Of a DNA stretch of 64,000 nt, positions 35,712 to 48,602 are shown one piece after another (positions within the stretch are counted from its first letter, which is position 1; each line of letters opens with the position of its first letter). The DNA is from Oreohelix idahoensis (taxonomy: Eukaryota; Mollusca; Gastropoda; Stylommatophora; Oreohelicidae): assembly GCA_024509875.1 (NCBI GenBank), contig JAMPIV010008527.1:558001-622000 (forward strand), in the 5' to 3' direction. A model generated the notes under the pieces. That model was not told the DNA's origin, did not search any database, and saw nothing but the letters and a program-made list of their open reading frames with translations. A program made the translations under genes and the position numbers.

Positions 35712-37400
35712 AGCAGAGCTTCTCAAAATTGTCTGCAACTCAGAATTGGAAAGCATGTTTATCTTGTGAATCAACTATTATTGGTACTCATAAACTGCAG
35801 ATAACATTTAGTGGAGAAAAATGTGTCCTAAGTGCCCAAATTTTATCCAGATTTTGTGTTATAGTAAACTAACCAATTTGGAAATAACAAAATGATTCAA
35901 GAAAACAGTATATTTTAGAAAAGAGAGAAAAGAGAAAAACAACAGAAAAAGTATTCACGATCATCAGGGGATTCCATGTCTGATAATGAGTAGTAAAAAA
36001 TATGACTACAATACTATATGAAGCATGTCGTATATGACTATAATGACAGACAGCATGATGCTAGCAAGCTCAACATATACAATAAACTGCAATACAAACC
36101 ATCACTGCAATATCATATTTTGATCCATCTTCCTGCAAGGAGATCAGTTTTGTGGGCAACAAAAATATTAAGGAGCTGAGGAATCTAAGAAAACACTTAG
36201 CGGTTGTTAGAGAACATCTGAAAAAAAAGAAGACACCAGGCGCTGCAAAGTTGTGATAGATGAGTTTCCCATGAGCAGTTAGGCTTAACAACACCCTGTG
36301 AGCATACATCATGATAATGTGCAAAATGTAAGAAACGTAATGGCGTTTCGTATTTTGGGCCTGGCTAAAACCTCTATTTAACAACGTTCAGGTCCCACAC
36401 ATGCCAGATAAACGGTCTCATACGAGCATTCTGTGGAACACTTAACTGTGTGCAGCTGGGCTTTAAACAGTAATTACCGATAGGTTTTTATTCTGGCAAG
36501 ACTTCAAAATAATGAGCAGCTGAATTTGTAGGACTAGAACACTGTGCATTATACAGTAATACTGTATGTGAGTCTTCCTAAAGTGAGTAGAGGGGTATAT
36601 GAATCTATGAAACTGTCCAAACATAACCAGTGGAAACATGTTTGTGCCTAAAGGCAGCTATATTCTGAACATTCTAATCACAGCAGATAGTTTTAATGTA
36701 AGCTGACAAATTAAGATGACCTAAAATAATCACTGTACAAACACCCAAAAACAGACGTATACCAAAAATCGAACATTGTTTTGGCTGACATTTGGGTGAT
36801 TTTCGAACACATTTTGGGAGACTTTCTAACATATTTTGGGCGACTTTTGGAAATTGAAAAAAAAAATAGATTTCTGAAACAGCTGCCCACAAGCATTTGG
36901 GATTCAAGAAGGATAGGAAACTGTATTATAACAGTATTATAAATGAGCAAATGATAAAACTCAGATTCAAAGAAAGCACCCATTATCAGTGTCAAGTGAG
37001 GATAAGTATGTGTATGTCGGAGAATCATGGCCCTATTGACAGATTAATACTACTGCTGCTGTGACATGTGAATATTAGGTTAAGTTATATGTTAATTAAA
37101 CTTTATTCACATTCCAGAGTATTATTTAAGGTTTTGGCGAGTCTATGAAAGGTTAAGGGTAAAGTATTGTGTTGTGAATGTGAATGAGATTCAGATTAGC
37201 TCATGAGAGGTGAATACTGTTGGACAGACCAAACATGTAGTCTGATACTTGAGGCGGATTGTGATTTGTATTTGAACTGGCAAGTTGTGTTTTGAGGGCA
37301 TGAGGGCTCATTCTGCATTGTGAGATGTCATGTGAGCGTTTGCTATGAGAATTTGTACAGAGTTTTCTCCCCCAGTGTTTAATCCAGTATTTTGAATCAT
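35712..37400. other. Intergenic, no gene established
   Basis: AT-rich, with a short open frame at 36086-36256 described separately. An AATAAA at about 36080 could serve the ROCO transcript. Confidence 0.5.
36086..36256 (+). other. Possible small exon or pseudogene fragment
   Basis: A 56-codon frame ends in TGA after a basic, helix-like stretch (NKNIKELRNLRKHLAVVREH, then KKKK). Codon usage looks protein-like and TCTTCCTGCAAG at 36128-36139 could be an acceptor. I recognise no family. It may belong to a neighbouring transcript or be chance. Confidence 0.25.
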
Positions 37401-37401
37401 C

Positions 37402-37533
37402 ATCTTCTTGAATCCTTAGCCCTTGGCTGACAAAACAGTCAGTGGCCATCACGCCAAATGGCATCTTGTAGGGCAGCAACAAACTGTCCCCATTTTTCAT
37501 GGTCGGGTGCCATCCTTCGTGCTGCATGTTCAT
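37402..37533 (-). mobile_element. LINE 3' fragment, AAG-tailed family
   Basis: On the - strand it matches the 3' end of the full-length element at 60236: LLPYKMPFGVMATDCF is the counterpart of the sequence over 60255-60330. Ends in a short AAGA tail. Confidence 0.8.
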
Positions 37534-38695
37534 TACTGAACTTGGCTTTGGGCTAGTACTGCTGTGGTGTAATGTAAGCTATGACTATAGGAGTGTTCAA
37601 TGACAATAATTGCAATAGCTCGTGAACAAAACCAGAGCCTGATAACAAATAATCTCAAAATTCATCTGTAATGGTTGCTGATCCATTTTATAGTGATAGC
37701 AATTCACAGTTACACATATAGCAATAACTATTTCATCCATGCACAACATATTCTGAGACAGAAAGATTCCAATGCTACTCAACATGCATTATTTGCATAG
37801 GTCCCATTTACAACAAAAACCAGTGTCTATCACAATATTCCGAAGTCACATTCCAACTGAAAATCTGTGCTTGTTTATTCATTCAATACATTAACAGAGG
37901 CTTATACACTTTCATTATCCTCACGCGTGTAGTATTCATTAAAATAAAAATAAAAACTGAACATACAGTATTATTTCACTGGAACCATTCCAATCCATCA
38001 CTGATCACATTCTACACAAAGGCTACATTCGGAATCCTTTCATCACTAGAGTATACATCCACACGTCACATACCTTATAAATGTGCGTTCGTAGCATTGT
38101 CGATCCATTTTAGTGCAACAAACTCAATAGAATCTAATTTCCAGTTTCATACACTAAATACATTCGTTAACAATGTTGAACCCATCAGGAGAAAAAAAAT
38201 ACATGACAATTCAGAAGTTCTTGACATGACTAAACGTTTTTGGTGAATCCTATCTTCATGCACAGCATTTGAAGTATAAAAAAAATAAAAAGAATAAGAA
38301 AAAGTCAGGTGAACCCAAGCCTTAAAAAAACACCACTCATTACAAGAGCCTCCACAAAGAAGAAAACCAGAAATTAATTTTTTTTTTTTTTTAATGTCCA
38401 CTAGAAATATAGGCAAACTCAGCCAGGATACCACTTCTTGGAAAAAATAAATTAAGTAATCAGATCCAAAAACCAATCTAAAACTATATTTTATAAAGTC
38501 AGTCGGTTTGTTCCCTACAGAAACAGGGGACGCAACAATGTTTTTGGTAATGAAAATTAGAAGTTAGACATTAATTGTATTGTTTCCCTTAACATTAATC
38601 TTGGGTCACTTTATTAATGGATTTCCCATTTAAAAGAAAAAAAAAAAGGATTCAACAAGATCAGGAGTTGCAATTTTGTTGTTTCAAACCACCCC

Positions 38696-38696
<1 letters not shown>

Positions 38697-38743
<47 letters not shown>

Positions 38744-38752
38744 CCCCCCCCC
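38697..38752. repeat. Poly-C tract (44 C, T, 11 C)
   Basis: An uninterrupted run of 44 C at 38697-38740, a T, then 11 C. The - strand is poly-G and can form G-quadruplexes. The run length is likely to be misassembled. Confidence 0.95.
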
Positions 38753-39479
38753 TAAAAAAAACACCCAGAAAGAAGACATGACAGGAGTGAATGTGCTGGG
38801 GGTAAGACTGCTGACGAGGGCGTTTGTTGCTTTGCTACTGATGATGGGTGTAACGAAAAGATCGTCATTTGATTTGTATTGGTCTGTTGGTCAAATGACT
38901 TTCATTGAGATGCAAGGGATATGGACTCTTCGTGTGTTGGTTATTTTTTTTTAAATTTTAAAATTAAAAAAAAAATTATTTTTTATTATTTTAATTTTTT
39001 TTCTTCGTTTTTTTCATCTTTCCTTTCCTCTCTTCCTATCACATCTAACATGTACACAAACAAATTTTATATCATCAGATTCACCATTCATTTATTTATA
39101 TAAATTCCAAAAATGATAGCAATTGACCAAGAAACACAAAAACTATAGACATTACAAGTCACCCACTATAAAAACGGGACGCTGTGAAAAAGAATGCAGC
39201 GGCAGGCGACTATTTTCGCCAAAAGAATGCTGCGTGCTAAAGGTTAACCATGGGGGGTTGGTCCTGGTTGCTCAGGTAATAATGGTGGCTCACATGTACC
39301 GCAACCAGGTGATATATTAAAAGTTCAGTTTTTTATTTTTTTTTTAACTCGGGCAACGTCAGGTATACCTGCTAGTATACTCTAAATCTAATCACAGATT
39401 TGCTCCCACCACCTCTCCACCCAAACATAGTCTCCAGTAATGTTATATATATATCTGTTTGTCAATAATATGCTCAGTG

Positions 39480-39850
39480 TTTCCGAGGGTCTACGTGGAG
39501 GGACAGAAAGAATAGGACTACTATTCCATAGTCATCATTGTGGTGGATTTAGATGTTACCTGATTAAGTACGAATTTTATGCAGATGTCAGGTCCAGCTG
39601 TGAAGGCCCCTGAGTCTAACAGATAATAAGGATGTGTTCTCAGGGAACCTTTCTGCTACCACCCTACGACCTCAACCTGCGACGTATTTTATCCTAAGTA
39701 TAGTAATGGTGTATGTTTGTTATCTGGCTAGTGTCTAGGGTAATGTGAAATGTACTGTAATATAATGACAACAAATACACCTATAAACTCTAAAAAGTAA
39801 TGAACAATGATGGAACAACTCACTGGTTAAGTTTTAAATGTGAAATCTTT
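39480..39850. repeat. Unclassified dispersed repeat U2, copy 1
   Basis: Shares CAGCTGTGAAGGCYCCTGAG and CTGCTACCACYYTACGACCTC-like blocks with 46430-46720, then a common AT-rich tail. No coding or termini seen. Confidence 0.55.
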
Positions 39851-42200
39851 TTTACAATTTATTGTTCCTGTATCACAATTTTGTGTATACAGGAATATTG
39901 AAACTCAAAATGAAAATTCAAAATATTTACATAAAGTAATTCAAAATATAATTGAATCTGTTAGTATTCACAACTATCTTTCTATATGTCTCTATGGAAA
40001 AGTGTCAATTAATTCTTGCTCGTATGAATGGGTAATGATTGAAAGAACGTTTGTGTTCATCACTTTCTGAAATATATATTACACATTCGGGAAATGAGAG
40101 TGGTTAAGTTTGATATATCAAGTGCCCGGAGACGAGTCCTTATCTTACAGTGTGCTGGTATACAAGATGAATGTTGTTCTCATCACCAGCTTCCACTGCC
40201 AAGTCAGGTTTCTGCTCTTGCAAGATAACACGGAGGCACACAGACTATACTGCCTCAATTCTTTAGATGCAGAAGTACATACAGGTATAAGTTGACCTAG
40301 GCTCACTTTGAGTCATAGATGGAACCCTGGAACAATAGAAATGTGTCCTACTTAACCTCTCATATAACTCTCTTTCCCTAACTCTTAAACATTTTCAATC
40401 ATATTCAGAATCAGCATGGTAACTAAACAATTAGTTAACGTTCTTATTTTGTTTTATACCCCAGTCATGGTCAAATAAACTTCAAACTTCAGTTTGACAC
40501 TTTCCTGGACATAGGAAACATTTTAATTTAATAATATCAAGTCATGTACCAACATAGTGACTTGCTGAAGAAGACGGCCAGTGGTTTGCTGGTCTTACAT
40601 CCCAATACTTTACATAAATTTCCCATTAATATTTAATTTTCTTTTCTCCCAAAGTGTCAGAAAGCCTGTCTGGCTTTTCTATAAAATGACAATATCTTTC
40701 TCAACAACTCTGTGAGACAACAAAAAGTTTGATGTTGGCTTCCCTCTAGATAACCTTTTCCCATATAAGATTTTCATACATATTCAACAATGCATACATA
40801 ATAATAATAACAATGATGATATAAATGTTTTCTTTCTTACCGCATCAGTGAAATATTAACACTAATAAGTTTGCGTGCGATAATATGGTCAATTCCAGAT
40901 CGCTATGCTGGTGCAGATCAGCTAAGTCAAGATAGTACTATTATCTCGCCTATAAAACAACTTTAGTGTAGAAATTTTCTTTCACAAGTGGCAACTAACA
41001 CTAACTACAAATTGGTTTTATCCCACCGTTAGTATATTAGACTCCAGCCAATCAGGGACTGTTTGGCTTCTAGCGTCTTTTAATTCAAAACTGAACTCAA
41101 TTTTCAAACCTTGGACCAACTTCCCCTATATCCCCTGACAGGGCAAACTGAGAAAAGATTCAAGTCCGTTAGTCCATCTGTCTTCGTCAATATCTCAGCT
41201 ATTTACTAAAAGTTTATAATTCTGACAAGTAATTATTGATCCTGTTGCTGTCTGTCACACAGTGGTTATATTTTTATTGTGATATTTATTATATTCAATA
41301 TTATCGTTTTCCTCCTTCTTTTCTTCATATAACATATTTTTCTACCTACGGTAAGATACATTTACACTTTAATCTTCTAATAAACAATTAATGTCATTGT
41401 ATTCGTCAACTGTCCTTTCTTTTATTATATAAGAAAATTATCTTAAGTTTTCTTCTCTCTACCTTCTATGCCCCGCTTGGGTGCAGATTTCAAATTATGT
41501 AAACAACGAAATTGAGACACTACCAACTATGCTCCTTCTCTCCCCCGTTCGTACTGTATTTTTCAAAACTTTCCACATTAATCGTAATTTTTTTCTTTAA
41601 CTATCGTTCTCATTCAAACGAAACAGCGTTTTTGTAGTACGTCACAAAAAAGCGACAATGCTTTTGGTTGTACGTTACAATAGCATTACTTTTTAGCCCG
41701 AAATATGAGTGCGTGTGTGTTTTGGGCTGTGTCGCGTCCAACAGCGTGGATATATACATTGCACTGAGTGTTGAGCGAAGAGGGGTCTGCAAGGCGGGCG
41801 ACATCGCTTTTCTTCCATCATACTACTGCATTGACATGCACTATCGTTTTCCTCTGATTCGCGAGGACAGAAAAAAAATTCAAACGCGTGTCAAATTGTA
41901 GCATTTGATCTCTCACTTTTTATGCCTTCGCGTATTCCTTCCCCGTTTTTTTCTTCTTACCCTCTTGCTCGAAAACTAGGCCTAAGTTTTGTCAAGATGT
42001 TATATTTATTTTCCAAGGTCGGATGCCAAAGCCAGCGCTAGTGAAAGCGAGACGTTACAGTCTCGTTGCGTGAAGGCTTTGCACAGACTAATACGATTGC
42101 TGGCGTAGGAGACAACGTTTCTCGCAACTGCCTTATTTTACATATATATTATTTTATTATTATAAACAACACTATTTTTATATATTTTGATCGGTGTAAT
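39851..42200. other. No gene established
   Basis: AT-rich, with short open frames on both strands (for example 40166-40284 +) that have splice-like borders but no recognisable product. Some T-rich stretches near 41050-41250 resemble 47840-48000, so part is probably an old repeat. Confidence 0.45.
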
Positions 42201-42214
42201 CTCAGATCACCGAC

Positions 42215-42322
42215 CGAGCAAAGTGGAATCAATTTGTTGTTGCCCTACAAGACGCCACTAGGCGTGATGGCCACTGACTGCTTTGACGGTCGGCGGCTAA
42301 GGATCAAAGAAGAAGAAGAATC
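42215..42322 (+). mobile_element. LINE 3' fragment, AAG-tailed family
   Basis: Reads TTGTTGTTGCCCTACAAGAC ... GGTCGGCGGCTAAGGATCAA then (AAG)n. A near-identical match to the antisense 3' end at 60236-60330. Confidence 0.85.
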
Positions 42323-42649
42323 TCAGATATTACGACAATCATTATTTTCCTTTTTGCTGCCCGTGGAGCCACCACTGCAGCTGGCCCCTCACAGGAAGTA
42401 ATGTTGTAAGCGGCAACTACCGTCAAAATGTGCACGGAGCTGGCAACCTCTATCCAGTCAAACAAATTGCTGAAGAAACCACCCTGCAAGGTCAAGTGCT
42501 TTGACACGGGCTTCCCGCATGGAGGTTAGCTACAGTGGTGACTCCCAGGCTCAGTAAGGAATGTAGCAGAAGATCATGATGATATTTTAATATTCATAAA
42601 ATCTGAATATACCGTTAGAGGCACAGAAATGGACTTCTTGTTGTTTAAC

Positions 42650-43080
42650 TAGGGCTGCTGAGCTTCTCGCTCCTTTGCAGCCAATACCAAGTTGAAGGCT
42701 CCTTGGTATTATCTACACTGTAGATTTAGGCTTTACCTGTGGCTTTTCTGCCATTCCGAAACGTGTTGAGTTGAAGTCATGAGCTCCAGTTTCTCTAGCT
42801 TGGCTTGCATTTAAAGGATCATCTAATCTGGTCCCAAGCTAGGAGTAAGAAGTGTGTAGCATACTGTGCATTCCCCGCCATCCAACAGGGCTCTCCCAAG
42901 GAATCATCACGTCCTGCACAGAGCTGAATCTCAGCTCTCCCTGGCTATCACTGGGTCAATAGTGAAATCCTTCTACATGCAGTCACCCAGGTCACAGCCA
43001 AAGAATCATGTCTGGGCTCAAGTGACTTGGAGAAGTCTAGTGTGCAATGCTGGGTTCTCAACAAGTTTCACCACAGGGTG
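42650..43080 (-). repeat. Unclassified dispersed repeat U1, antisense copy
   Basis: Reverse complement of blocks at 30360-30910 and 51900-56600: GAGCTCCAGTTTC, TGTGCATTCCCC, TCCTGCACAGAGC, GTGCAATGCTGGGTTCTCA. No open frame of note. Confidence 0.65.
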
Positions 43081-43354
43081 AATCCCTGGATGTGTGAGCA
43101 TGATTTCAAGAGTCAATGAGGGTGTAATTAGCCTCACAGACAGAAGAAATGGACTTAAAATATAAGAGAAATGCTGAAAATTGTTTTGTAAAAAAAACAA
43201 AAAGAAAATAAGCACAGGTTCGAAAAGGTTATCCCAGTAAGTAAATAAAAATTACACACATAAAGGTATGTTTCAGGCACTCGTGAGAAATAAAGAAGTA
43301 GAAAACTAGACAACAGAAAAACAACAGAAGTGATAGGCAGGGAAGATAGTGTGA

Positions 43355-43415
43355 TTCACTTCCATAGCTACGCGGTTTTGCTGTTCAGAAGGCCCTGGGT
43401 TCAATTCTCTGGTGA
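43355..43415 (+). mobile_element. tRNA-like SINE head fragment
   Basis: B-box-like GGGTTCAATTCTC with a plausible upstream A-box region. No full cloverleaf, so it is not a tRNA gene. Confidence 0.4.
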
Positions 43416-43599
43416 GAAATAAATAATATTTATTTATTTACTTTTTACAGGCCTGTTTTCCCCTCTTTGTTTAAAATGTTTATTCCAGTAAACCAGAGAA
43501 ATGAACTTCAGTTTAAAAAGAGTGTTGTTAAATGCTGAGACAACTAAGTTTGACATCGTACATGGGGAGCTTTAGTACCACTTTCATCAGATCACTTAC

Positions 43600-43752
43600 C
43601 TGAGACCAGAAAGCAAAGATGCGCAGTGATCTGACGGGTGAGAAGAAGAGGAAAGGAAATGGTATCTCAATGACGTAGGTAGCCACACAGCCAAGTTTGA
43701 GAAACCATTCTGGTAGCTGATGCCAATACCAGGCAGCAGGAGTAGGAATACA
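43600..43752 (-). CDS. Lipase maturation factor (LMF1/LMF2-type), single internal exon
   Basis: A 153-bp exon of 51 codons in phase 0, with acceptor TTTGTTTCCCACAG (43753 and up) and donor CAG|GTAAGT (43599 and down). The peptide CIPTPAAWYWHQLPEWFLKL continues into VIEIPFPFLFFSPVRSLRIF. This hydrophobic segment with its WYWHQLP and FFSPVRSLRxFAF motifs is characteristic of the LMF family, ER membrane proteins needed to fold homodimeric lipases. No flanking LMF exons were found within the window, so either the introns are long or this is an isolated exon copy. Open frames extending past the donor are intron. Confidence 0.75.
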
Positions 43753-43956
43753 CTGTGGGAAACAAAAAAGGAGGGCTGATAAGATACATCGTTCCATAAT
43801 ATCTGTCAATCAATCATTTAAACACAGTGCATTGACCACTGACAATACACTTTCCTAAGTATCTATACTCACTCTTCTTTGTAAGCATTTCCTTGTTTAC
43901 AGAAACAGGAGACTAGCTATGTGAATTTTTTTTGTGTTTGGGTCCTACCTCCCTCA

Positions 43957-44300
43957 ATCAATCAATCGATCAATACCCTTCAGCTCCCCACAGAGCTTAG
44001 GCCTTCAACAAATGTACGCCAAGTCCTCCAGTCAGACGCAATCCTTCTCTTCATTTTTACTACTATATCCAGTTCTCTTCTCTGAGTGTTTTTTTAGTCT
44101 ACCTCTGCCTCTCTTACCCTGAGGATTCCAGAACAAGGACTGCCTTATAATGCTATCAACAGGTTTCCTCAATGTTTGTCCTATCCATCGCTGGTGTTTT
44201 CCGCTCATCTCCTGACACTTATCTGGTTCTTATCATCAGTTCCACATTAGTGAACATGTCGCACCATTTCAATTCTCCTATTCTATGCAAGCACCTTTGC
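43957..44300 (-). mobile_element. LINE 3' fragment, ATTG-tailed family
   Basis: Same 3' end as 27335-27800: on + the tail is AATCAATCAATCGATCAA followed by CAGCTCCCCACAGAGC. No intact frame. Confidence 0.75.
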
Positions 44301-44700
44301 TTTAATGATATTAGGTTATTTTTATGAGTATGCAGAAAATAGAATTGTTCTTTCATTTTATGTATGGCTTGTAAAAGTATGCTTTAAAAACAAAAAAGCA
44401 ACATTTAAATACTATTTATTTGTATAAATGCAGATTTTTTTTTATAACCTCAGTATGTGAACATCCACAGAGAGCCTCTTCGGATCAGCCATGAGTAATT
44501 TATTTTTTTCCATCTATTTTGTGTGCATTACTTCTGACTAAAACAGTTCCAAATAGATCCATCCATGTCTAAGTCTGCCTACAAATTTTCTATGTTTTTT
44601 GTGTAATTCCAAGGGACATTATAGATAACTAGCAATAAAGTGTCAATAATGACGGAAGTAAATAAAAAAACTGTAATATATTTTTTAAATATTTTTAAAT

Positions 44701-45330
44701 TCAAAATAAAAGTTCTTTGATGACAACATTGTTTGTGAAAGTGCGAGGATTTGTTTCAAAGAACGTTCCCTGATAAACAGTGTTTTTAACAAAAACTTTC
44801 ACGTTTTCATGATTTGTTCCTCGGGTGATGGCGACATAGAGCTCGTCGTGTCCGAAAACAGGTTCAGGAAGGAAAACTCCTATGTGATCAAAAGATTGTC
44901 CTTGCACTTTATTTATAGTCATTGCAAATGATAAAATTACTGGGAATTGACGACGTCGCATCTTAAATGGCAAAATGCGCTCATTCGGTTCTAAGCCAAT
45001 GCGAGGAATTAAGACTCGTTCTCCCTTATTACTACCAGTGATAATTTCTGCATCAATGGAATTCCGGTACAAGACTTTTATGACCAAATGCATGCCATTA
45101 TATAGTCCGTTTTTTTTTCGTTCAGATTTTGCAATAGCATGATACATGTAGCAACTTTTAATTTCAGCAAATGCAGTGGCATTCCTGATGAGCACTGCTC
45201 ATTAAGGAATTCGGTTGGGAAATCAACTGCGGCGTTGGGATCATCGGAAATCATTGTATCTATGCTCCAATAAACCATTCCATTTCCAGCGAGTAGCTCC
45301 AACAATAAGTCTGCAATACTTTAAATTAAA
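44701..45330 (-). pseudogene. Helitron Pif1-type helicase, C-terminal fragment
   Basis: On the - strand: an LLKLKVATCIMLLQNLN segment, then GLYNGMHLVIKVL, VLIPRIGLEP, RRRQFPVILSFAMTINKVQG (helicase motif V region) and HDELYVAITRG (motif VI). These match the end of RepHel proteins of rolling-circle Helitrons. A frameshift occurs in an A run near 45110. The Rep domain and the Walker A region are not in this fragment. An AG at about 45326 could be a 3' splice site. Element ends were not identified. Confidence 0.8.
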
Positions 45331-46240
45331 ATTTTGTCTTGAAGAAACAATCAAAAACTTACATCTTAAAGTTATTTTTATTAAAATGATGAGTTAAATC
45401 TGTTTCTGGAATGAAACCGGGATCTACATTAAAAAGCTTACATGTTATTCATATATCACTGGCACTCACTTTGTGTTGCACAATTCACCGACTTTTCTTC
45501 GTTGAGTGTTACTATTTTCGAGAGAGTACATATAAGGGAAACAATACAAGTAATGTCTAACTTTCAACCACAGTTGCATCCCTTAGATGTGACCAACGTA
45601 CATATGGCGAGAATTATAGACAATATACTTGGTAATCACTGCAAATTAACATGCTGTTATAGATCAATCAATGGCAAACTACTGAATGAAAAAAATTGCC
45701 TAGAAAAATCACAAACAGCCAATAAAAGCTGGGGTTGATTGCCACGTCCTGTAAAGGATAAGCAACTAACTTTTTTTTTATAGATCAATAATAACATTTA
45801 TAATGCAGTATTCATAAAGCACATTTATCGTCATCTAAAATACAGTATTATAAGAATTGCTTTCACAGTTTAGCTGATGACATTTGAATCTGAAGCGTGT
45901 TTCAACAATAAAGATGCTTGCCTTTTATTTGAATATGTGTATGACTTAATTATTTATTTATTTAATCATCCCTGAAACCTTTTGTAGTATTCAAATATTG
46001 TATCTGGGTAAATTATAAACTAGTTTTACAATAATTTTAAAACATATTTTCTGAATTACTTTAGGCTTTGAATGTGAAAATATGAGTCGTAAAATACAGG
46101 TGTTTAGAAAGTTAAAGATAGTCTCAAAGGGGAGTGAAGTGTTAGAGACATATTTTGAACTAGGTCTCAGTTTTATCAGATAGAGTTTATCAGTTTCCTT
46201 CCTTGCTGCCTTTGTCTTCCCTATTTAAAGAAGGTACTCA
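45331..46240. other. No gene recognised
   Basis: AT-rich; contains a 98-codon + strand frame (45442-45738) with no recognisable domain. It may be part of the Helitron. Confidence 0.45.
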
Positions 46241-46246
46241 TTTATA

Positions 46247-46430
46247 GCGTCCAATTGACAAGAGTGGTTAGAGTACTGGCTTCTCACAGAAAAGGTGCTG
46301 GGTTAAACTCACGGTATCGACACGCTTCAGGGTACCTGAACTTGCACTTGAGTTAGGGAAGGAATAGGCAGTGAGGAAGGGAAATAGTCACCCCACCTCT
46401 CAATGCTGGACCAAGTATAGCGAAGTCTCT
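46247..46430 (+). mobile_element. tRNA-derived SINE, same family as 15161-15417
   Basis: A box GTGGTTAGAGTACTGG, degenerate B box GGGTTAAACTC, then CGGTATCGACACGCTTCAG shared with the 15161 copy. The 3' part is replaced by dispersed repeat U2 from about 46430. Confidence 0.85.
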
Positions 46431-46720
46431 GTAGTGGATTTGATGGTACTGTATGGTGGTGATATTACCTAGTGTGATGTATGAGGTCAGCTGTGAAGGC
46501 TCCTGAGATAAATGTAGCTGTGAATTTACAGAAGGCCCTTCTTGCTACCACTTACGACCTCACACATATCTTTTTTACTAATGAATGTGGCTACGTTAAA
46601 ATTATAGGGTACTGATATGTAATGTGTTGTGGTAGTTTACATACACACACACAGATATTTAATAAGTCTAATAATATTAATAAAAAATTTTATAACACAC
46701 TGAACTAACTCAAGCTGTTT
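46430..46720. repeat. Unclassified dispersed repeat U2, copy 2
   Basis: Homologous to 39480-39850 over about 250 bp. Confidence 0.55.
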
Positions 46721-48600
46721 AAAATTTTGATAGTAAATTTTCTTTAAATTTATTTGTTCTGAATCAAGGTTTTATTTTGGTCAGAACATATGAAAGGTTT
46801 TGAATTTATGAATGAAATGCATGAATATATGGCATAATACATGAAAAGTGTGTACATATGTATTTTACAAGACTAGTTAATATTACTACTGTTTATATTT
46901 GTAATTTATCTGGGAGAACGATTAATGGATGTGCTGTTGGGGTGGCCTCATCACTCCCTGTCTATGGCTACTAACATTGTCCATTTATTGATGGGAATAT
47001 AGTTGGTGTGTTAGAAAATAAGTTGGTGAATGTCCAGCAGGCCAGACGCTCACGTATCTTGAATGAGTAGTTCTGGTGCTGGAATCTGGTGGCCCCACCT
47101 CTCCGTGCTTGGGGCAATATAAGGATGCTCTGCCAAAATATTAGACTGCACGGGTCCACTCTTGTATTCTACAACACAGCATTTGACACCACATTGGTGC
47201 CAAATAAAAAACTCACAGTTCTGAAATAAAAGTATTGGGTCATGTGTCAGAATTCCATCCTCTAAACCATTTCTGCACACAACTCTACACACAACAACAC
47301 CACATAGACGGGGTCAGATCTCTCTGACCATACAGCACATCTTACCAAGTTGGTTTCACATAGTATAAGTTCCCCAAGACTACATATTCTGAAATATGTT
47401 CATTAGCTTCCTGCCATGGAATAGGATAGGTGATATGTTCCACTGATCTCAACACTTGATCCGCCCTTCATAATCCTTGCTGGAGTTTATGTATTTTATT
47501 TGTCTCTAGACCCTGAACTAGGGCGGGGGGTCTAGAACGAATCCTTACTTGTTGTAAGGGATAGATTTTGATATGGCAGTATCAAATCACTCGAAACATT
47601 AAACAATATTAAAATATATAAAGAAATACTTTCAGTCTTACCAGAATTATGAATAGAGAACACAGTTATATGCTAGCAAAACTCAGCTGAGCTGCTGGCT
47701 CTAGTATGGCGTCCCTCTAAATATTGAATAGCTTTTTGGGAAATACACCACTGAATTATTTACTGTGTCTTCTACTGGACAGCTTTTAGTTAAATGGCAA
47801 AAATGCGCGTCTGAGCGCCGATAATATGTTTATCTGTGGCCAATCACCGCCTTTTTTCTTTTCAAATTCAAACCTCCTAACAAAAGTCAATTCAGTCATA
47901 CCTCAGTCAAGTATGTATTATTATCTGTTGGTCCGTCTGTCTCTACTTGCGTTTTTTACAAAAACACACTTGTTTTTTGAACCAACTCTGCCGTCCCCTA
48001 CACAATTTTGCCTTTAAAGTTATTTTTAGCCACAATTCTCCACCACATTCCCTCTTTTTCATTCCAACTAGATTTTAGCACTTGAGTCTCAAGGTCGCAG
48101 TTTTTGAAAATTAGTGACATTTTTTTGTTTCAATGCAGTCGCTCGCTGATATGAACAACACAGTCTTTTGTCAATATCTTTCTTATTATCTATCCGTCTG
48201 TATAAATGAAAGCATATTATTTCACTGCTCAAGATGGGCCATCAGGCCAGCTAGGTTTTATATTCCTAACATTATTATTAAGAAAAAGTTACTTTTCAAG
48301 GTTAGTTGTTTTTTTGAAATATGTTCGAGCATCTTCTGTAATGCGTTTGCCGCTGAATTCAAATAAAGGACTAAATTTCGCAAAAGCGTCCAAGAAATGA
48401 CTTGCGTATAATAGCCAAGGTCCCTTTTGTCGATTTCTTTACCTTGTGTCAACTTGGGGACGTGAATTTTTTTCCTTTCCCCACCAATTGCGTCTTTTTA
48501 GCCTTGCTAGTTTCAAGCACGTGTTCAGTCATATTTTTTTTTCTTTTGATCTCCGTTCTCATCCCGTTCCAAGGGTAAACGTTTTTGCCTTCACGTCTAA
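46721..48600. other. No gene established
   Basis: Mostly AT-rich. A - strand stretch near 47190-47217 (TTTATTTGGCACCAATGTGG) resembles a retroelement primer-binding region, but no LTR pair or coding was found. Confidence 0.4.
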
Positions 48601-48602
48601 CA

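Noticed and set aside
40166..40284. Possible exon with AG and GT borders on + (and an open antisense frame)
   Set aside because: Splice-like borders alone are weak evidence; the peptide is unrecognised and both strands are open.
47190..47217. Primer-binding-site-like sequence on the - strand
   Set aside because: No paired LTRs, polypurine tract or gag/pol frames were found nearby, so I do not call an LTR element.
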